A stretch of DNA of 56,889 nt from Glaciimonas sp. (GCA_012927625.1 JABBOV010000016.1:1-56889), one strand, 5' to 3'; positions 1 to 16,190 are shown, counted from the first letter of the stretch. The notes: generated by a model not told the origin, from the letters alone. Numbers and translations are program-made.

Positions 1-1184
1 AGAATTTTTGCAACGACGCCGGCACCGACGGTACGACCGCCTTCTCGAATAGCGAAGCGCAAGCCTTCTTCCATCGCAATCGGGTTGATCAATTTGACCG
101 TGATGGAGACGTTGTCGCCTGGCATGACCATTTCTTTGTCTTTCGGCAATTCGATCGAACCGGTTACGTCAGTTGTACGGAAATAGAACTGCGGGCGGTA
201 GTTGTTGAAGAACGGCGTGTGACGGCCGCCTTCGTCTTTCGACAATACGTAGATTTCACCGGTGAAGTGATTGTGCGGCTTGATCGAGCCCGGTTTGGCC
301 AGCACCTGACCACGCTCGACGTCTTCGCGCTTGGTGCCACGCAGGAGCACACCTACATTGTCGCCTGCTTGACCTTGGTCGAGCAGTTTGTGGAACATTT
401 CAACTCCGGTGCAGGTGCTTTTAACGGTGTCTTTGATGCCGATGATTTCAATTTCTTCGCCTACTTTGACGACGCCACGCTCGATCCGTCCAGTGACTAC
501 GGTGCCGCGACCGGAGATGGAGAATACGTCTTCTACTGGCAGCAGGAAGGCACCGTCAATGGCCCGTTCCGGGGTCGGGATGTAGGTATCGAGGGCATTG
601 GCCAGGGCAAGGATGGCTTCTTCGCCCAGCGGGCCTTTGTCGCCTTCGAGTGCGAGCTTGGCGGAGCCTTTGATGATGGGCAGGTCGTCGCCGGGAAATT
701 CGTATTTGACGAGCAGTTCGCGCACTTCCATTTCGACTAGCTCGAGCAATTCTTCGTCATCTACCATGTCGCATTTGTTCAGGAATACGATGATGTAGGG
801 TACGCCAACTTGGCGCGCTAGCAGGATGTGTTCGCGTGTTTGCGGCATTGGGCCGTCAGCTGCTGAACAAACCAAAATCGCGCCGTCCATTTGGGCAGCA
901 CCGGTGATCATGTTTTTGACGTAGTCGGCGTGACCAGGGCAATCTACGTGGGCGTAGTGGCGCGCTGCTGTTTCGTATTCGACGTGCGAGGTGTTGATGG
1001 TGATGCCGCGGGCTTTTTCTTCCGGCGCGTTATCAATCTGGTCGTAACCCTTGGCTTCACCACCAAATTTCTTCGATAGTACGGTCGCAATCGCTGCCGT
1101 CAAGGTCGTCTTGCCGTGATCAACGTGTCCAATCGTGCCTACATTCACGTGCGGCTTGGTCCGCTCATATTTGCTTTTTGCCAT
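1..1184 (-). CDS. tuf: Elongation factor Tu, copy 1 (partial at window edge)
   Basis: EF-Tu is the GTPase that delivers aminoacyl-tRNA to the ribosomal A site. This copy is the last gene of the str operon, downstream of fusA. Only the last codon and the stop are missing, beyond the left edge, as judged from the intact copy at 17491-18681. The start is the ATG at 1182-1184, preceded by GAAGGA as ribosome binding site. The N-terminal GTPase signature (GHVDHGKTT) and the DCPGHADY switch are present as in copy 2. Across the coding sequence the two copies look identical by eye, including all reading frames, whereas the DNA just upstream of the ATGs is unrelated. That pattern is typical of gene conversion between duplicate tuf genes. 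Confidence 0.97.
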   Translation of the reverse strand, partial: MAKSKYERTKPHVNVGTIGHVDHGKTTLTAAIATVLSKKFGGEAKGYDQIDNAPEEKARGITINTSHVEYETAARHYAHVDCPGHADYVKNMITGAAQMDGAILVCSAADGPMPQTREHILLARQVGVPYIIVFLNKCDMVDDEELLELVEMEVRELLVKYEFPGDDLPIIKGSAKLALEGDKGPLGEEAILALANALDTYIPTPERAIDGAFLLPVEDVFSISGRGTVVTGRIERGVVKVGEEIEIIGIKDTVKSTCTGVEMFHKLLDQGQAGDNVGVLLRGTKREDVERGQVLAKPGSIKPHNHFTGEIYVLSKDEGGRHTPFFNNYRPQFYFRTTDVTGSIELPKDKEMVMPGDNVSITVKLINPIAMEEGLRFAIREGGRTVGAGVVAKI

Positions 1185-1265
1185 TTTAAATTTTCCTTCA
1201 AAAAGAACGATTTATATATTGTTTATAATCTCACTCCTTACGGAGCAAGAAATATAATTGAATGT

Positions 1266-3371
1266 TTATTTGCTTTTGGCAGTAACGATTGCGTCAGCTA
1301 TATTCTTTGGCGCTTCTGCGTAATGTTTAAATTCCATCGTATAAGTTGCGCGCCCTTGTGTTGCAGATCGCAACGATGTCGAGTAACCAAACATTTCTGA
1401 AAGCGGAACTTCTGCGCGTATGACTTTACCGCCACCACCGGCAATTTCATCCATGCCTTGAACCATACCCCGACGGGAAGATAAATCCCCCATCACAGTA
1501 CCCGCATAATCTTCCGGTGTTTCCACCTCTACCGCCATCATAGGCTCAAGGATCACTGGACTCGCCTTGCGACAGCCATCTTTGAAAGCCATAGAGGCCG
1601 CCATGCGGAAGGCGTTTTCATTCGAGTCAACATCGTGATACGAACCGAAGAACAACGTCACTTTCACGTCCACGACCGGATAACCGGCCATGACACCTGA
1701 AGTCAATGTTTCCCTGACCCCTTTTTCGACTGCCGGAATATATTCGCGCGGAACGGTTCCACCCTTGATTGCATCGACAAATTCGAATCCCTTGCCTGGC
1801 TCTTGCGGTTCGATTTTCAGAACAACGTGACCGTACTGACCGCGCCCACCGGACTGCTTGACAAACTTGCCTTCTATTTCCTCACAAGTCTTGCGAATAG
1901 TTTCACGATAAGCAACTTGTGGCTTTCCTACAGTTGCCTCAACGTTAAATTCACGGCGCATACGGTCAACAATAATATCCAGATGCAACTCGCCCATGCC
2001 TGAGATTATGGTCTGTCCTGATTCTTCATCTGTTTTGACGCGGAAGGATGGATCTTCTTGTGCGAGGCGATTAAGTGCCAATCCCATTTTTTCCTGATCC
2101 TGCTTGGTCTTTGGCTCCACAGCTTGTGAAATCACAGGCTCAGGGAACACCATGCGTTCCAGCGTAATGATGGCGCTTGGATCGCATAACGTTTCGCCAG
2201 TAGTCGCCTCTTTCAACCCTACTGCCGCTGCGATATCGCCAGCGTGTACTTCCTTAATTTCTTCACGCTGGTTGGCGTGCATCTGGAGGATGCGACCCAG
2301 TCGCTCTTTTTTGTTTTTAACTGGATTGAATACGGTATCGCCCGACTTGACCATGCCTGAATACACGCGAAAGAAAATCAGCTGACCAACAAACGGATCC
2401 GTCATGATCTTAAATGCAAGCGCTGAAAATTTCTCATCATCCGCAGCTCTGCGCGTAGTAGGCTCATCGTCTTCGTCCAGTCCGCCGACAGGTGGAATAT
2501 CCACTGGTGACGGCAGATATTCAATTACACCATCCAGCATGGCTTGCACGCCCTTGTTTTTAAATGCTGTACCGCACATCATGGGCACTATTTCGCTCGC
2601 AATAGTACGTTGACGCAGACCAGCTTTAATATCGGCTTCGGATAAATCACCTTCATCCAGATATTTATTCATCAATTCCTCGGTAGCTTCAGCTGCTGCT
2701 TCCACGAGCTTTTCGCGCCATTCTTTTGCTGACTCCACGAGTTCATCTGGAATTTCGCGATAATCAAATTTCATGCCTTGCGAGGCATCATCCCAGTAGA
2801 TTGCCTTCATTTTGACCAGATCAACCACACCCAAAAAATTCTCTTCCGCACCGATTGGGATTTGCAATGGAATTGGATTGGCCTTCAAGCGGGCACGCAT
2901 CTGATCGTAGACTTTGAAGAAGTTTGCACCGGTGCGATCCATCTTGTTGACGAACGCCAAACGCGGCACCTTGTATTTATTGGCTTGGCGCCATACTGTC
3001 TCAGACTGTGGCTGCACGCCACCTACCGCACAGTACACCATACAAGCACCGTCAAGTACGCGCATCGAACGCTCAACCTCGATAGTGAAGTCAACGTGTC
3101 CCGGAGTATCAATTATATTGATATGGTGCTCTGGGAAGTTATTGCCCATGCCCTTCCAGAAACAGGTGGTCGCAGCAGAAGTGATGGTAATACCGCGCTC
3201 TTGCTCCTGCTCCATCCAGTCCATGGTGGCAGCGCCATCATGAACTTCACCAATTTTGTGGTTCACACCGGTATAGAACAAGACGCGTTCAGTCGTAGTT
3301 GTTTTGCCAGCATCAATATGAGCTGATATACCGATATTGCGGTAACGCTCTATGGGGGTCTTACGAGCCAT
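1266..3371 (-). CDS. fusA: Elongation factor G
   Basis: This encodes EF-G, the translocase GTPase of translation, 701 residues as usual for betaproteobacteria. The protein begins [14 protein letters not shown] and carries the P-loop [13 protein letters not shown], the DTPGHVDF switch II motif and NKMD for guanine recognition. Domain IV ([10 protein letters not shown]) and the C-terminal domain V follow. The frame stays open 27 bases further upstream, but the ATG at 3369-3371 matches the family start and has TAGGAT as Shine-Dalgarno sequence. It lies between rpsG and tuf in the str operon and is presumably co-transcribed with them. The 81-bp gap to tuf holds only a small CTCC/GGAG hairpin and no convincing terminator. 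Confidence 0.98.
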   Translation of the reverse strand: MARKTPIERYRNIGISAHIDAGKTTTTERVLFYTGVNHKIGEVHDGAATMDWMEQEQERGITITSAATTCFWKGMGNNFPEHHINIIDTPGHVDFTIEVERSMRVLDGACMVYCAVGGVQPQSETVWRQANKYKVPRLAFVNKMDRTGANFFKVYDQMRARLKANPIPLQIPIGAEENFLGVVDLVKMKAIYWDDASQGMKFDYREIPDELVESAKEWREKLVEAAAEATEELMNKYLDEGDLSEADIKAGLRQRTIASEIVPMMCGTAFKNKGVQAMLDGVIEYLPSPVDIPPVGGLDEDDEPTTRRAADDEKFSALAFKIMTDPFVGQLIFFRVYSGMVKSGDTVFNPVKNKKERLGRILQMHANQREEIKEVHAGDIAAAVGLKEATTGETLCDPSAIITLERMVFPEPVISQAVEPKTKQDQEKMGLALNRLAQEDPSFRVKTDEESGQTIISGMGELHLDIIVDRMRREFNVEATVGKPQVAYRETIRKTCEEIEGKFVKQSGGRGQYGHVVLKIEPQEPGKGFEFVDAIKGGTVPREYIPAVEKGVRETLTSGVMAGYPVVDVKVTLFFGSYHDVDSNENAFRMAASMAFKDGCRKASPVILEPMMAVEVETPEDYAGTVMGDLSSRRGMVQGMDEIAGGGGKVIRAEVPLSEMFGYSTSLRSATQGRATYTMEFKHYAEAPKNIADAIVTAKSK

Positions 3372-3496
3372 ATTCAATCCTAAATTTTTAATGTGCAAAA
3401 CCGAGCACCATTTTTTGAAAAAATGTGCCCGGCTTTGAATAAATTAAACATGCAGAAACAGCTTTCACGCAACTGATTGAGCGATCGCTCAATCAG

Positions 3497-3967
3497 TTAG
3501 AAGCGGAAATGCGAGAATGCCTTATTCGCATCTGCCATACGATGAACCTCATCGCGCTTTTTCATTGCGCCGCCGCGACCTTCTGCGGCCTCAAGCAACT
3601 CACCACCCAGACGTTGCGGCATGGATTTTTCGCTACGTTTATTAGCGGCTTCACGCAGCCAGCGCATAGACAATGCCATCCGGCGAACTGGTCGCACTTC
3701 CACTGGCACCTGGTAGTTAGCACCACCAACCCGACGGGATTTCACCTCAACCATCGGCTTGCAGTTACCAATTGCAGCAGCGAATACTTCCAACGGGTCT
3801 TTCCCAGACTTGCTCTGGATATGCTCAAATGCACCGTAGATGATATTTTCCGCTACAGATTTTTTGCCCGAAAGCATTAAAACATTTACAAATTTGGCGA
3901 CATCAACATTACCGAATTTTGGGTCCGGCAGAATTTCGCGCTTTGGCACTTCACGACGACGTGGCAT
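3497..3967 (-). CDS. rpsG: 30S ribosomal protein S7
   Basis: S7 is the primary assembly protein of the 30S head and sits at the mRNA exit channel. The 156-residue product begins [16 protein letters not shown] and ends AFSHFRF, the usual length and termini for proteobacterial S7. The ATG at 3965-3967 is preceded by AAGGAA. It is the second gene of the str operon, between rpsL and fusA. In E. coli S7 also represses translation of this operon by binding the rpsL-rpsG intercistronic RNA; the 129-bp spacer here could serve the same purpose, but I did not identify the site. Confidence 0.98.
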   Translation of the reverse strand: MPRRREVPKREILPDPKFGNVDVAKFVNVLMLSGKKSVAENIIYGAFEHIQSKSGKDPLEVFAAAIGNCKPMVEVKSRRVGGANYQVPVEVRPVRRMALSMRWLREAANKRSEKSMPQRLGGELLEAAEGRGGAMKKRDEVHRMADANKAFSHFRF

Positions 3968-4096
3968 TTCGATTCCTTTATATCTTCAGTTGAATGCACT
4001 CTAGGCGCATTCACGAATGGCCATCATAACCACTCACTTACTCGGTCCGATCGGGACCGACAACAACTCCGCAAACAACAAACACTACGGAAACAA

Positions 4097-4480
4097 TTAC
4101 TTCTTGGCAGCTTTAGCGCGCTTGGTACCGTATTTAGACCGAGACTGCTTACGATCCTTAACGCCTTGTGTATCCAGTGCGCCGCGTACCATATGATAAC
4201 GAACACCCGGCAAATCCTTGACACGACCGCCGCGCAGCAGAACCACACTGTGCTCTTGCAAATTATGACCTTCGCCACCGATGTATGAGATCACCTCGAA
4301 ACCATTGGTAAGACGTACTTTTGCCACTTTACGCAACGCCGAGTTTGGTTTTTTTGGTGTCGTTGTGTAAACGCGAGTGCATACTCCACGTTTTTGCGGG
4401 CTGTTTTCGAGCGCCGGTGATTTGCTCTTGACGCGCGTAGAAACACGCGGCTGGCGAATCAATTGATTGATGGTTGGCAT
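4097..4480 (-). CDS. rpsL: 30S ribosomal protein S12
   Basis: S12 lies at the decoding centre and controls translational accuracy. The 127-residue protein starts [12 protein letters not shown] and is slightly longer than E. coli S12 because of a lysine-rich tail (KRAKAAKK). The two loops in which streptomycin-resistance mutations arise, [13 protein letters not shown] (Lys43/44) and GGRVKDLPG (Lys88), are wild type. It is the first gene of the str operon, with a long leader and a promoter at 4652-4680. Confidence 0.98.
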   Translation of the reverse strand: MPTINQLIRQPRVSTRVKSKSPALENSPQKRGVCTRVYTTTPKKPNSALRKVAKVRLTNGFEVISYIGGEGHNLQEHSVVLLRGGRVKDLPGVRYHMVRGALDTQGVKDRKQSRSKYGTKRAKAAKK

Positions 4481-4651
4481 CGTTATAAATCCAACAAAAT
4501 TACAACATTAATAACATGACCCCAGAATCTGTAATTAAGGGACGCATACTTGGTACAACAGCGTATGCAATACGCCACTTGATTTTGTAGCCTCAAAAAC
4601 GCGAGCTTCAGCAAAGACCAAAGACACTCAGCCTAAAATCGAGAACTGCCT

Positions 4652-4680
4652 AGTTTAAACCAGTGCAAAACAGTAGTCAA
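4652..4680 (-). promoter_or_regulatory. Predicted sigma-70 promoter of the str operon
   Basis: On the minus strand TTGACT (4675-4680) is separated by 17 bp from TAAACT (4652-4657), a good sigma-70 match upstream of rpsL. Transcription would start near 4645, giving a leader of about 165 nt. In that leader a small perfect hairpin with arms GCGTAT and ATACGC (4561-4575) overlaps a second possible pairing of GCATAC/GTATGC (4544-4568). Whether the leader is regulatory is unknown. Confidence 0.7.
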
Positions 4681-5032
4681 CAAATGCATTATTTTTGCGC
4701 CCTAATTTTCCTCATTACTTTTAGCTTACCTCACACAAGACTGGATAAATTTAAACAAGCTTGAGCTTAAATTCAACCGGAGCGCCAGGCAAGCAGCGAA
4801 TGGCATAAAAACTAGGGAGTATCATCTAAATAACACTGTATACCGCATACATAATCTGTGAAAAAATATAATACTAGCCTGGAGTTTACTTTATTTTTAA
4901 TATATCGAATAAACGCAAAACCACTAGCCATTACGGGCTTGCAACCTAATGAAGTACTCGCCAAAACCTGAAAAGTACCGTTAAAAGCAACCTAGATACG
5001 ATCTGATAATTTCAGATTAATTTGAACCATTA
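4681..5032. other. Intergenic spacer between rpoC and the str promoter
   Basis: The rpoC-rpsL gap (4481-5091) holds no coding sequence on either strand. Besides the rpoC terminator and the str promoter and leader, it contains one copy of the dispersed AT-rich repeat (4811-4880). The rest is AT-rich with no feature I can support. Confidence 0.6.
4811..4880 (+). repeat. Dispersed AT-rich repeat, copy A
   Basis: This is one of five intergenic copies of a 60-70 bp motif. It opens with AGGGAGTATC, has the core ATACCGCATA and ends AATATAATACTAGCC. The outer ends, AGGGAGTAT and ATACTAGCCT, form an imperfect terminal inverted repeat. It is the most diverged of the five and lacks the second half of the central GCAT/ATGC hairpin. 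Confidence 0.6.
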
Positions 5033-5071
5033 ATAAAAACGGGACCAAGAGTCTAACTCTGGTGCCGTCCC
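5033..5071 (-). terminator. Rho-independent terminator after rpoC
   Basis: Read on the minus strand, a GGGAC-rich arm with a small bulge pairs across a TAG loop with ACTCTTGGTCCC and is followed by GTTTTTATT. It starts about 20 bp after the rpoC stop codon and separates the rpoBC unit from the str operon. Confidence 0.85.
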
Positions 5072-5091
5072 ACTATGACGTATACACCCCG

Positions 5092-9324
<4,233 letters not shown>

Positions 9325-9438
9325 GTATCACTCCAGGTTGGCGTGAAAAAATTCATTATGGAAACTGAGTCTCTAAGACTCGAATTCGTGCCGGAACCAC
9401 GACAGCCGATTGAAAGCCATCGCGTCCCTGCCATTCGA

Positions 9439-12400
9439 TTAGTTACGCTCTAAATCAATGTCAATGCCCAGCGAACGAATTTCCTTCACCAATACATTGA
9501 ACGATTCCGGCATGCCGGCATCAATGACGTGATCACCCTTGACGAGATTTTCGTACACTTTGGTACGGCCATTCACGTCATCGGACTTGACTGTCAACAT
9601 CTCTTGCAATACATACGAGGCGCCATACGCTTCCAGCGCCCAAACTTCCATCTCGCCGAAACGTTGACCGCCGAATTGCGCTTTACCGCCCAAAGGTTGC
9701 TGAGTAACCAGCGAATACGGGCCAGTAGAACGGGCATGCATTTTGTCATCAACCAAATGATGTAGTTTTAGCATGTGCATATAACCCACAGTGACCGAGC
9801 GCTCGAACGCTTCGCCGGTGCGGCCGTCGTACATCGTCACCTGATTTTTTGATGGCGTCATACCGAGTTGTTTTGCGACCGGGTCCGGATAAGCCAAATC
9901 AAGCATGCGACTAATCTCTTCTTCGTTGGCGCCATCAAATACCGGCGTTGCAAAAGGCACGCCGTTTTTAAGGTTATTGGCGAGATCGAGAATTTCCGCA
10001 TCCGTGAAGCTATCCAGATCTTCACTTCTGCCCGTCTCGTTGTAAATCGTCGTCAGGAATTTGCGTAATTCAGTTACTTTTTCCTGTACTTTCAGCATTT
10101 CGCCTATGCGCAGGCCCAATCCTTTAGCCGCCCAGCCCAAGTGAACTTCCAGAACTTGACCAACGTTCATGCGCGATGGCACACCCAGCGGATTCAGCAC
10201 AACATCCGCCGGCGTACCGTCAGCCATATAAGGCATGTCTTCAACGGGAATAATCCGGGATACCACACCTTTATTGCCATGGCGACCCGCCATCTTGTCT
10301 CCAGACTGCAGGCGGCGTTTAACGGCCAGGTATACCTTGACCATCTTTTGCACGCCCGGCGGCAAATCATCGCCTTGCGTCAATTTGGTGCGTTTCTCTT
10401 CAAAATCCAGATCAAACTGATGTCGTTTCTCGGCAATGGATTCCTTTATGGCTTCTAGTGCTGTCGCACTATCATCATCGGAAGGACGGATATCAAACCA
10501 GTGGTATCTATCAAGGTCAGCCAAATATTCGTTGGTGACTTTTGCACCTTTGGCCAACTTTTTCGGACCTCCGTTGACAGTTTTTCCAATCAGCATTTTC
10601 TCCAGGCGCTGGAACGCATCACCCTCAACGATGCGCATCTGATCATTCAAATCAAGACGGTAACGCTTTAATTCATCGTCAATAATTTGCTGTGCGCGTT
10701 TGTCGCGCTGAATGCCTTCGCGCGTAAATACCTGCACATCAATGACAGTACCAATCATTCCGGAAGGTACGCGCAATGACGTGTCTTTCACATCGGATGC
10801 TTTTTCACCGAAAATCGCACGCAGCAATTTTTCTTCAGGCGTCAATTGCGTCTCGCCTTTAGGCGTTACCTTACCTACCAAGGTATCGCCGGCGCTAACT
10901 TCAGCACCGATGTAGACAATACCGGCTTCATCCAGGCGAGCTAACTGGTTTTCGGCCAGATTGGAAATATCGCGCGTAATTTCTTCAGCGCCGAGTTTGG
11001 TGTCACGTGCAACAACCGACAGTTCCTCAATATGAATCGAGGTATACCGATCATCTTGCACCACCTTCTCGGAAATCAGGATCGAATCTTCGAAGTTCAA
11101 ACCATTCCAAGGCATAAATGCGACCAACATATTCTGCCCGAGTGCCAACTCACCAAGATCAGTTGAAGCACCGTCTGCAATGACATCGTTCTTGGCAACA
11201 CGGTCACCGATTTTAACGATTGGACGCTGGTTGATATTGGTGTTCTGGTTTGAACGCGTATATTTGATGAGATTATAAATATCCACACCAACTTCACCGG
11301 CTCTCGCTTCAGCATCATTAACGCGGATCACTACCCGACCCGCATCGATATAATCCACTAGACCGCCACGCAGCGCCTGTACCGTAGTTCCAGAGTCGAT
11401 CGCGACCGTACGTTCAATCCCCGTTCCGACAAACGCTTTCTCTGGGCGCAGGCAAGGCACAGCTTGGCGCTGCATATTAGCGCCCATCAATGCACGATTC
11501 GCATCATCGTGTTCCAAAAATGGAATGAGTGAGGCTGCTACCGAAACAACTTGACCTGGAGCCACGTCCATGTACTGAATCCGTTCAGGGGACACCAGCA
11601 GAGTTTCGCCAGCCTCACGAGCGGAAACCAACTCATCTGACAGTTTGCCGGTGTTATCGATAAACGCATTCGCCTGCGCAATAATGTAGCGACCTTCCTC
11701 AATTGCGGACAAATAATCTATCTGGCTGGTTATCTTGCTGCCTTCCACCTTACGATATGGCGTTTCCAGAAAACCGTATTCATTCAGGCGCGCATACAAT
11801 GCCAACGAGTTAATCAACCCAATGTTCGGACCTTCCGGCGTTTCAATCGGGCAGACTCTACCGTAATGGGTTGGGTGCACATCTCGCACTTCAAAACCGG
11901 CCCGCTCCCGCGTCAAACCGCCCGGGCCAAGAGCTGAAATACGGCGCTTGTGAGTAATTTCAGACAACGGATTGGTCTGATCCATAAACTGCGACAATTG
12001 CGACGACCCGAAAAATTCACGAATTGCAGCAGAAATCGGTTTAGAGTTGATCAAGTCGTGCGGCATCAAATTATCAGCCTCCGCTTGACCAAGACGCTCC
12101 TTGACAGCCCGTTCGACACGCACCAAACCGGCGCGAAACTGATTTTCAGCCAGTTCACCAACGCAGCGAACACGGCGGTTACCAAGATGATCGATATCAT
12201 CGACTTCACCGCGTCCATTACGCAATTCAACCAGAATTTTTATGACCGCAAGCACGTCTTCATCCGACAAGGTCATCGAGCCCGTCAGTTCATCGCGTCC
12301 AATGCGACGATTAAACTTCATGCGCCCGACTGCCGACAAGTCATAACGATCTGCGTTGTAAAACAACCCGTTGAACAAAGCCTCGACAGAGTCTTCGGTA

Positions 12401-13545
12401 GGTGGCTCGCCAGGGCGCATCATGCGATATATCGCAACTTTTGCGGCCATCTGATCGGTTGTATCATCCACCCGCAGAGTTTGTGATATGTAGGCGCCCT
12501 GATCAAGATCGTTGGTATACAACGTTTGTATATCGGAAATATTGGCTTCCCGTAAACGTGCCAGCAACTCTTCTGTCAGCTCATCGTTCGCGCTAGCTAC
12601 GATTTCGCCCGTATCTACATTCACTATGTTCTTGGCCAGCACACGCCCGAGCAGATAATCTTCTGGCACTGAGAGATGCTTGATGCCAGCAGCTTCGATT
12701 TCACGCACTTGCTTGGCATTGATGCGCTTATCTTTCGTTACCAGCGATTTGCCAGACTTGTTAACCACGTCAAAACGCGCCACTTCACCGCGCAGACGCT
12801 CCGCTACAAATTCCATTTCAGCGCCATCCGAACGTAGCATGAAATTATCGAAAACGAAGAAATTGGCAAGAATTTGCTCAGGACTCATCCCGATAGCTTT
12901 GAGCAATATCGTCACCGGCATTTTGCGGCGACGATCTACACGAAAAAATAAAATGTCTTTCGGGTCGAATTCATAATCAAGCCACGAACCGCGGTAAGGG
13001 ATGATGCGCGCTGAGAACAACAACTTGCCGGATGAGTGCGTCTTACCCCTGTCGTGCTCAAAAAACACGCCTGGAGAACGGTGCAACTGAGAAACTATGA
13101 CACGCTCTGTTCCATTTATGACGAAAGAACCGGTTGTTGTCATGAGCGGTAACTCGCCCATATACACTTCCTGCTCTTTCATTTCCTTGACTACCGGCTT
13201 GGTAGGCGATTCCTTGTCGAGAATCACCAGTCTTACCTTGGCACGCAAGGGCGAGGCATAGGTTAAGCCGCGCTGCTGACATTCTTTTACGTCAAACGGT
13301 GGGTCCCCCAGAACGTAAGATAAGAATTCAAGACGAGCGAAACCGTTGTGCGACACAATCGGGAAAATCGACGTGAAGGCAGACTGCAAGCCCTCATTTT
13401 TGCGCTGGGAAGGTGTTTTTTCCGTTTGCAAGAAGCCTATGTACGACTCGAGTTGGGTCGCCAGTAAGTACGGGACTGGATAAACGTTAGCACGCTTCGC
13501 GAATGATTTACGAATACGCTTCTTCTCAGTAAATGAGTAATGCAT
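9439..13545 (-). CDS. rpoB: DNA-directed RNA polymerase subunit beta
   Basis: This is the beta subunit of RNA polymerase, 1368 residues from [15 protein letters not shown]. The frame is open 84 bases further upstream, but the ATG at 13543-13545 matches the family start and follows GGAGTG. The rifampicin-binding cluster ([20 protein letters not shown] with downstream [11 protein letters not shown]) carries the wild-type residues. The C-terminal region contacting beta-prime ([20 protein letters not shown]) is intact. It lies downstream of rplL behind a 252-bp spacer with a long imperfect hairpin. Confidence 0.99.
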   Translation of the reverse strand: MHYSFTEKKRIRKSFAKRANVYPVPYLLATQLESYIGFLQTEKTPSQRKNEGLQSAFTSIFPIVSHNGFARLEFLSYVLGDPPFDVKECQQRGLTYASPLRAKVRLVILDKESPTKPVVKEMKEQEVYMGELPLMTTTGSFVINGTERVIVSQLHRSPGVFFEHDRGKTHSSGKLLFSARIIPYRGSWLDYEFDPKDILFFRVDRRRKMPVTILLKAIGMSPEQILANFFVFDNFMLRSDGAEMEFVAERLRGEVARFDVVNKSGKSLVTKDKRINAKQVREIEAAGIKHLSVPEDYLLGRVLAKNIVNVDTGEIVASANDELTEELLARLREANISDIQTLYTNDLDQGAYISQTLRVDDTTDQMAAKVAIYRMMRPGEPPTEDSVEALFNGLFYNADRYDLSAVGRMKFNRRIGRDELTGSMTLSDEDVLAVIKILVELRNGRGEVDDIDHLGNRRVRCVGELAENQFRAGLVRVERAVKERLGQAEADNLMPHDLINSKPISAAIREFFGSSQLSQFMDQTNPLSEITHKRRISALGPGGLTRERAGFEVRDVHPTHYGRVCPIETPEGPNIGLINSLALYARLNEYGFLETPYRKVEGSKITSQIDYLSAIEEGRYIIAQANAFIDNTGKLSDELVSAREAGETLLVSPERIQYMDVAPGQVVSVAASLIPFLEHDDANRALMGANMQRQAVPCLRPEKAFVGTGIERTVAIDSGTTVQALRGGLVDYIDAGRVVIRVNDAEARAGEVGVDIYNLIKYTRSNQNTNINQRPIVKIGDRVAKNDVIADGASTDLGELALGQNMLVAFMPWNGLNFEDSILISEKVVQDDRYTSIHIEELSVVARDTKLGAEEITRDISNLAENQLARLDEAGIVYIGAEVSAGDTLVGKVTPKGETQLTPEEKLLRAIFGEKASDVKDTSLRVPSGMIGTVIDVQVFTREGIQRDKRAQQIIDDELKRYRLDLNDQMRIVEGDAFQRLEKMLIGKTVNGGPKKLAKGAKVTNEYLADLDRYHWFDIRPSDDDSATALEAIKESIAEKRHQFDLDFEEKRTKLTQGDDLPPGVQKMVKVYLAVKRRLQSGDKMAGRHGNKGVVSRIIPVEDMPYMADGTPADVVLNPLGVPSRMNVGQVLEVHLGWAAKGLGLRIGEMLKVQEKVTELRKFLTTIYNETGRSEDLDSFTDAEILDLANNLKNGVPFATPVFDGANEEEISRMLDLAYPDPVAKQLGMTPSKNQVTMYDGRTGEAFERSVTVGYMHMLKLHHLVDDKMHARSTGPYSLVTQQPLGGKAQFGGQRFGEMEVWALEAYGASYVLQEMLTVKSDDVNGRTKVYENLVKGDHVIDAGMPESFNVLVKEIRSLGIDIDLERN

Positions 13546-13715
13546 GGACACTCCGTGAGTGACAGAAAGGATAGAGAATTCAGAATTCGTGTGTCGGCAA
13601 CCAACGCCTATAAATCCACGAAACCTCAAGTCTCGACCCTTCTAGATCAGCTTGGCTTTGCGGAAACTACATTTTAAGTATTGCGTACAGCTCTATAAAT
13701 AACTAAAACGACAAA

Positions 13716-13767
13716 GAAGCCAAAGCAGAACCCGCTCTTTCCAGAGAGAATTCTGCATTTTGACTTC
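13716..13767 (-). promoter_or_regulatory. Long imperfect hairpin between rplL and rpoB
   Basis: On the minus strand GAAGTCAAAATGCAGAA pairs with TTCTGCTTTGGCTTC, with a two-base bulge and one G-T pair; inner CTCT/AGAG pairs extend the stem. The hairpin starts about 30 bp after the rplL stop and precedes a mixed T-rich stretch. By position it matches the rplL-rpoB attenuator/RNase III processing region known in E. coli, where part of the transcription stops before rpoBC. The functional role here is inferred. Confidence 0.5.
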
Positions 13768-13797
13768 GGCGCAGTAATATGCGCTAACAGACTGGAA

Positions 13798-14166
13798 TTA
13801 CTTAATGTCGGCTTTTGCGCCAGCTTCTTCCAATTTTTTCTTTGCTGCTTCTGCATCCGCTTTCGTTACAGCCTCTTTAACTGGCTTCGGTGCGCCATCA
13901 ACCAAGTCTTTGGCTTCTTTCAAACCCAGACCGGTAAGTTCGCGAACAGCTTTAATAACACTGACTTTGTTTGCACCAAAATCAGTCAGAATTACGGTGA
14001 ACTCCGTTTGCTCTTCAGCAACAGCAGCACCAGCTGCAGGTCCCGCAACCGCCATTGCAGCCGCGGAAACACCAAATTTTTCTTCAAACGCCTTGACCAA
14101 ATCGTTCAAGTCCATTACGGACATTGCACCTACCGCTTCAAGGATATCGTCTTTGCTAATTGCCAT
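13798..14166 (-). CDS. rplL: 50S ribosomal protein L7/L12
   Basis: L7/L12 is the acidic stalk protein that recruits translational GTPases. The 122-residue product has an N-terminal dimerisation domain ([20 protein letters not shown]), an alanine/glycine-rich hinge ([12 protein letters not shown], residues ~37-50) and the C-terminal factor-binding domain ([19 protein letters not shown]). AGGAG precedes the ATG at 14164-14166. It is co-transcribed with rplJ, 90 bp upstream, as in nearly all bacteria. Confidence 0.98.
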   Translation of the reverse strand: MAISKDDILEAVGAMSVMDLNDLVKAFEEKFGVSAAAMAVAGPAAGAAVAEEQTEFTVILTDFGANKVSVIKAVRELTGLGLKEAKDLVDGAPKPVKEAVTKADAEAAKKKLEEAGAKADIK

Positions 14167-14256
14167 TTGAAACTCCTAAATTAATTCTGTAATTACATTT
14201 AATCGATTTTGACAAAAAAATAATGCTGAGAAAAACAATGCCAATGCTTGGCAAAA

Positions 14257-14754
14257 TTATGCTGTCTCTGCTTCTTTCTTCGCTGCCAAAGCAGCCAAAC
14301 CACGTGCGAAACCTGCAACCGGGGCCTGCATCATACCCACTATCTGGGCCAGCAAAACTTCACGGCTAGGAATACTTGCCAACGCAGCAACACCCGCTTT
14401 ATCAAGCGACTTTCCTGCGTAGTTGCCTGCCTTGACAACCAGTTTGTCATTGCCTTTAGCAAAGTCATAAATAACTTTGGCTGCAGCAACGGCGTCCACG
14501 GAGATCGAATAGATCAGCGGGCCGGTCATCTCGGAGGCGAGGCTTGCAAATACAGTACCCTCCACAGCACGACGTGCCAGTGTATTTTTCAACACTCGCA
14601 AGTACACGCCCTGGGCACGCGCTTTGGCACGCAATTGTGTCAAATGACTGACCTGGATGCCACGATATTCGGCTACGACGATTGTCTGTGCAGATGTTAC
14701 TTTTGCAGAGATTTCAGCGACGACAGCCTTTTTGTCATTCAGATTGAGACTCAC
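14257..14754 (-). CDS. rplJ: 50S ribosomal protein L10
   Basis: L10 anchors L7/L12 dimers on the ribosomal stalk base. I choose the GTG at 14752-14754, giving a 165-residue protein beginning [16 protein letters not shown], as in related betaproteobacteria. A TTG two codons upstream (14758-14760) is directly adjacent to the GGAGG ribosome binding site, too close for initiation, whereas GGAGG to GTG leaves six bases. No ATG is available. The gene is preceded by a structured leader typical of L10 autoregulation and followed by rplL. Confidence 0.96.
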   Translation of the reverse strand: MSLNLNDKKAVVAEISAKVTSAQTIVVAEYRGIQVSHLTQLRAKARAQGVYLRVLKNTLARRAVEGTVFASLASEMTGPLIYSISVDAVAAAKVIYDFAKGNDKLVVKAGNYAGKSLDKAGVAALASIPSREVLLAQIVGMMQAPVAGFARGLAALAAKKEAETA

Positions 14755-15063
14755 GGTCAACCTCCATTAATGATGCGCAACATACTATCCATAAGTGAAC
14801 AGCCATCTTGCATCGACTCGAACACGGCGTCCGAAGTTAGGAGTTCAGAGCTGACAAACCAGCACAGAGACTACAAAACTTGATCGGGTACACCATCTGC
14901 GTTGGGTGCCTACAATTACGCGTAAGCGGTTTAACGCCGCACAAAACTAGCCGTGTGCCGCCCAACGGTCTTTGACTTATGGAGCTATTCCAACGATGCC
15001 GGTATAACTCCACCCCAAAGATCTGCCTCTTGCCATGATGGCAGGAGGACTTGATTCTGCTAA
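14755..15063 (-). promoter_or_regulatory. L10-type autoregulatory leader upstream of rplJ
   Basis: The 309-bp rplA-rplJ spacer is non-coding but strongly structured on the minus strand. CGTTGGG (14961-14967) pairs with CCCAACG (14900-14906). This closes a multibranch structure holding a GCACA/TGTGC hairpin (14939-14958) and a GCGG/CCGC hairpin (14926-14940). Further upstream a TGCCAT/ATGGCA hairpin lies at about 15030-15045. In many bacteria the L10-(L12)4 complex binds such a leader to repress rplJL translation. The role is assigned by position and shape; I could not fit the formal Rfam model. Confidence 0.65.
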
Positions 15064-15759
15064 TTAGGCGACCAAGGTACCTTGGTCTACGCGAACACCA
15101 ACGCCCATTGTGGACGAAATAGAGACTTTACGCAGGTACACGCCTTTACTGGACACGGGCTTGGCTTTGCTCAACGCGTCTATCAGTGCCAACAAGTTTG
15201 ATTTTAATGCTTCATCGCTGAACGACTTGCGTCCGATAGTTGCGTGAATAATGCCGCCCTTGTCAGTACGATATTGCACCTGTCCAGCTTTTGCATTCTT
15301 GACTGCAGTCGCAACATCGGGAGTGACAGTACCAACCTTAGGGTTAGGCATCATGCCACGCGGGCCGAGAATCTGGCCCAGCGTACCAACAATACGCATA
15401 GTGTCTGGCGAAGCGATAACGATATCAAATGGCATATTGCCAGCCTTGATTTGCTCAGCAAGGTCTTCCATGCCAACAATATCCGCACCTGCGGCTTTTG
15501 CCTGTTCGGCCTTTTCACCGGTAGCAAAAACAGCCACTCGCACTGTCTTTCCTGTACCTGCTGGCAACACTACTGAGCCACGAACAACTTGATCGGATTT
15601 TTTTGGATCAACGCCTAACTGGACGGATACATCAATCGACTCGTTGAATTTGGCAGTTGCGCATTCCTTGACGATAGACATCGCGCCGTCGAACGAGTAA
15701 GCCTTAGTGCGATCGACCTTTGCCTGGAATACTTTTGCGCGTTTGGATAACTTAGCCAT
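15064..15759 (-). CDS. rplA: 50S ribosomal protein L1
   Basis: L1 forms the mobile stalk at the ribosomal E site and in many bacteria represses its own operon by binding its mRNA. It is 231 residues, beginning [16 protein letters not shown], with the family signature around [17 protein letters not shown]. The ATG overlaps the rplK stop codon by one base (TAATG), implying translational coupling. Confidence 0.98.
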   Translation of the reverse strand: MAKLSKRAKVFQAKVDRTKAYSFDGAMSIVKECATAKFNESIDVSVQLGVDPKKSDQVVRGSVVLPAGTGKTVRVAVFATGEKAEQAKAAGADIVGMEDLAEQIKAGNMPFDIVIASPDTMRIVGTLGQILGPRGMMPNPKVGTVTPDVATAVKNAKAGQVQYRTDKGGIIHATIGRKSFSDEALKSNLLALIDALSKAKPVSSKGVYLRKVSISSTMGVGVRVDQGTLVA

Positions 15760-16190
15760 TACAAACCCTCCACCGTAATGCCCATCGAACGTGCCGAGCC
15801 GGCAATAGTACGCACTGCTGCGTCCATGTCAGCTGCCGTAAGATCCGGTCGTTTTAAAGTTACAATTTCTTCAGCCTGCTGGCGCGTTAGCGTACCGACT
15901 TTATCAGTATGCGGCTTGGCAGAACCTTTCTGAATACCCGCTGCTTTTTTGATCAAAAAAGTTGCTGGCGGGGTTTTCATTACGAAAGTGAAAGACTTGT
16001 CAGCAAAGGCAGTAATCACGACAGGGATTGGCATGCCCGCTTCCAAGCCTTGGGTCTGCGCGTTAAACGCTTTGCAGAATTCCATGATGTTCAAACCGCG
16101 CTGACCAAGTGCTGGGCCAATTGGTGGCGATGGATTTGCCTTACCAGCCGGCACTTGCAGCTTGATAAAACCTGTAATTTTCTTTGCCAT
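15759..16190 (-). CDS. rplK: 50S ribosomal protein L11
   Basis: L11 belongs to the GTPase-associated centre and is needed for stringent-factor activation. It is 143 residues with the N-terminal lysine- and proline-rich segment ([24 protein letters not shown]) that also binds thiostrepton in sensitive species. GGGAG precedes the ATG at 16188-16190. It is the first gene of the rplK-rplA pair. Confidence 0.98.
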   Translation of the reverse strand: MAKKITGFIKLQVPAGKANPSPPIGPALGQRGLNIMEFCKAFNAQTQGLEAGMPIPVVITAFADKSFTFVMKTPPATFLIKKAAGIQKGSAKPHTDKVGTLTRQQAEEIVTLKRPDLTAADMDAAVRTIAGSARSMGITVEGL

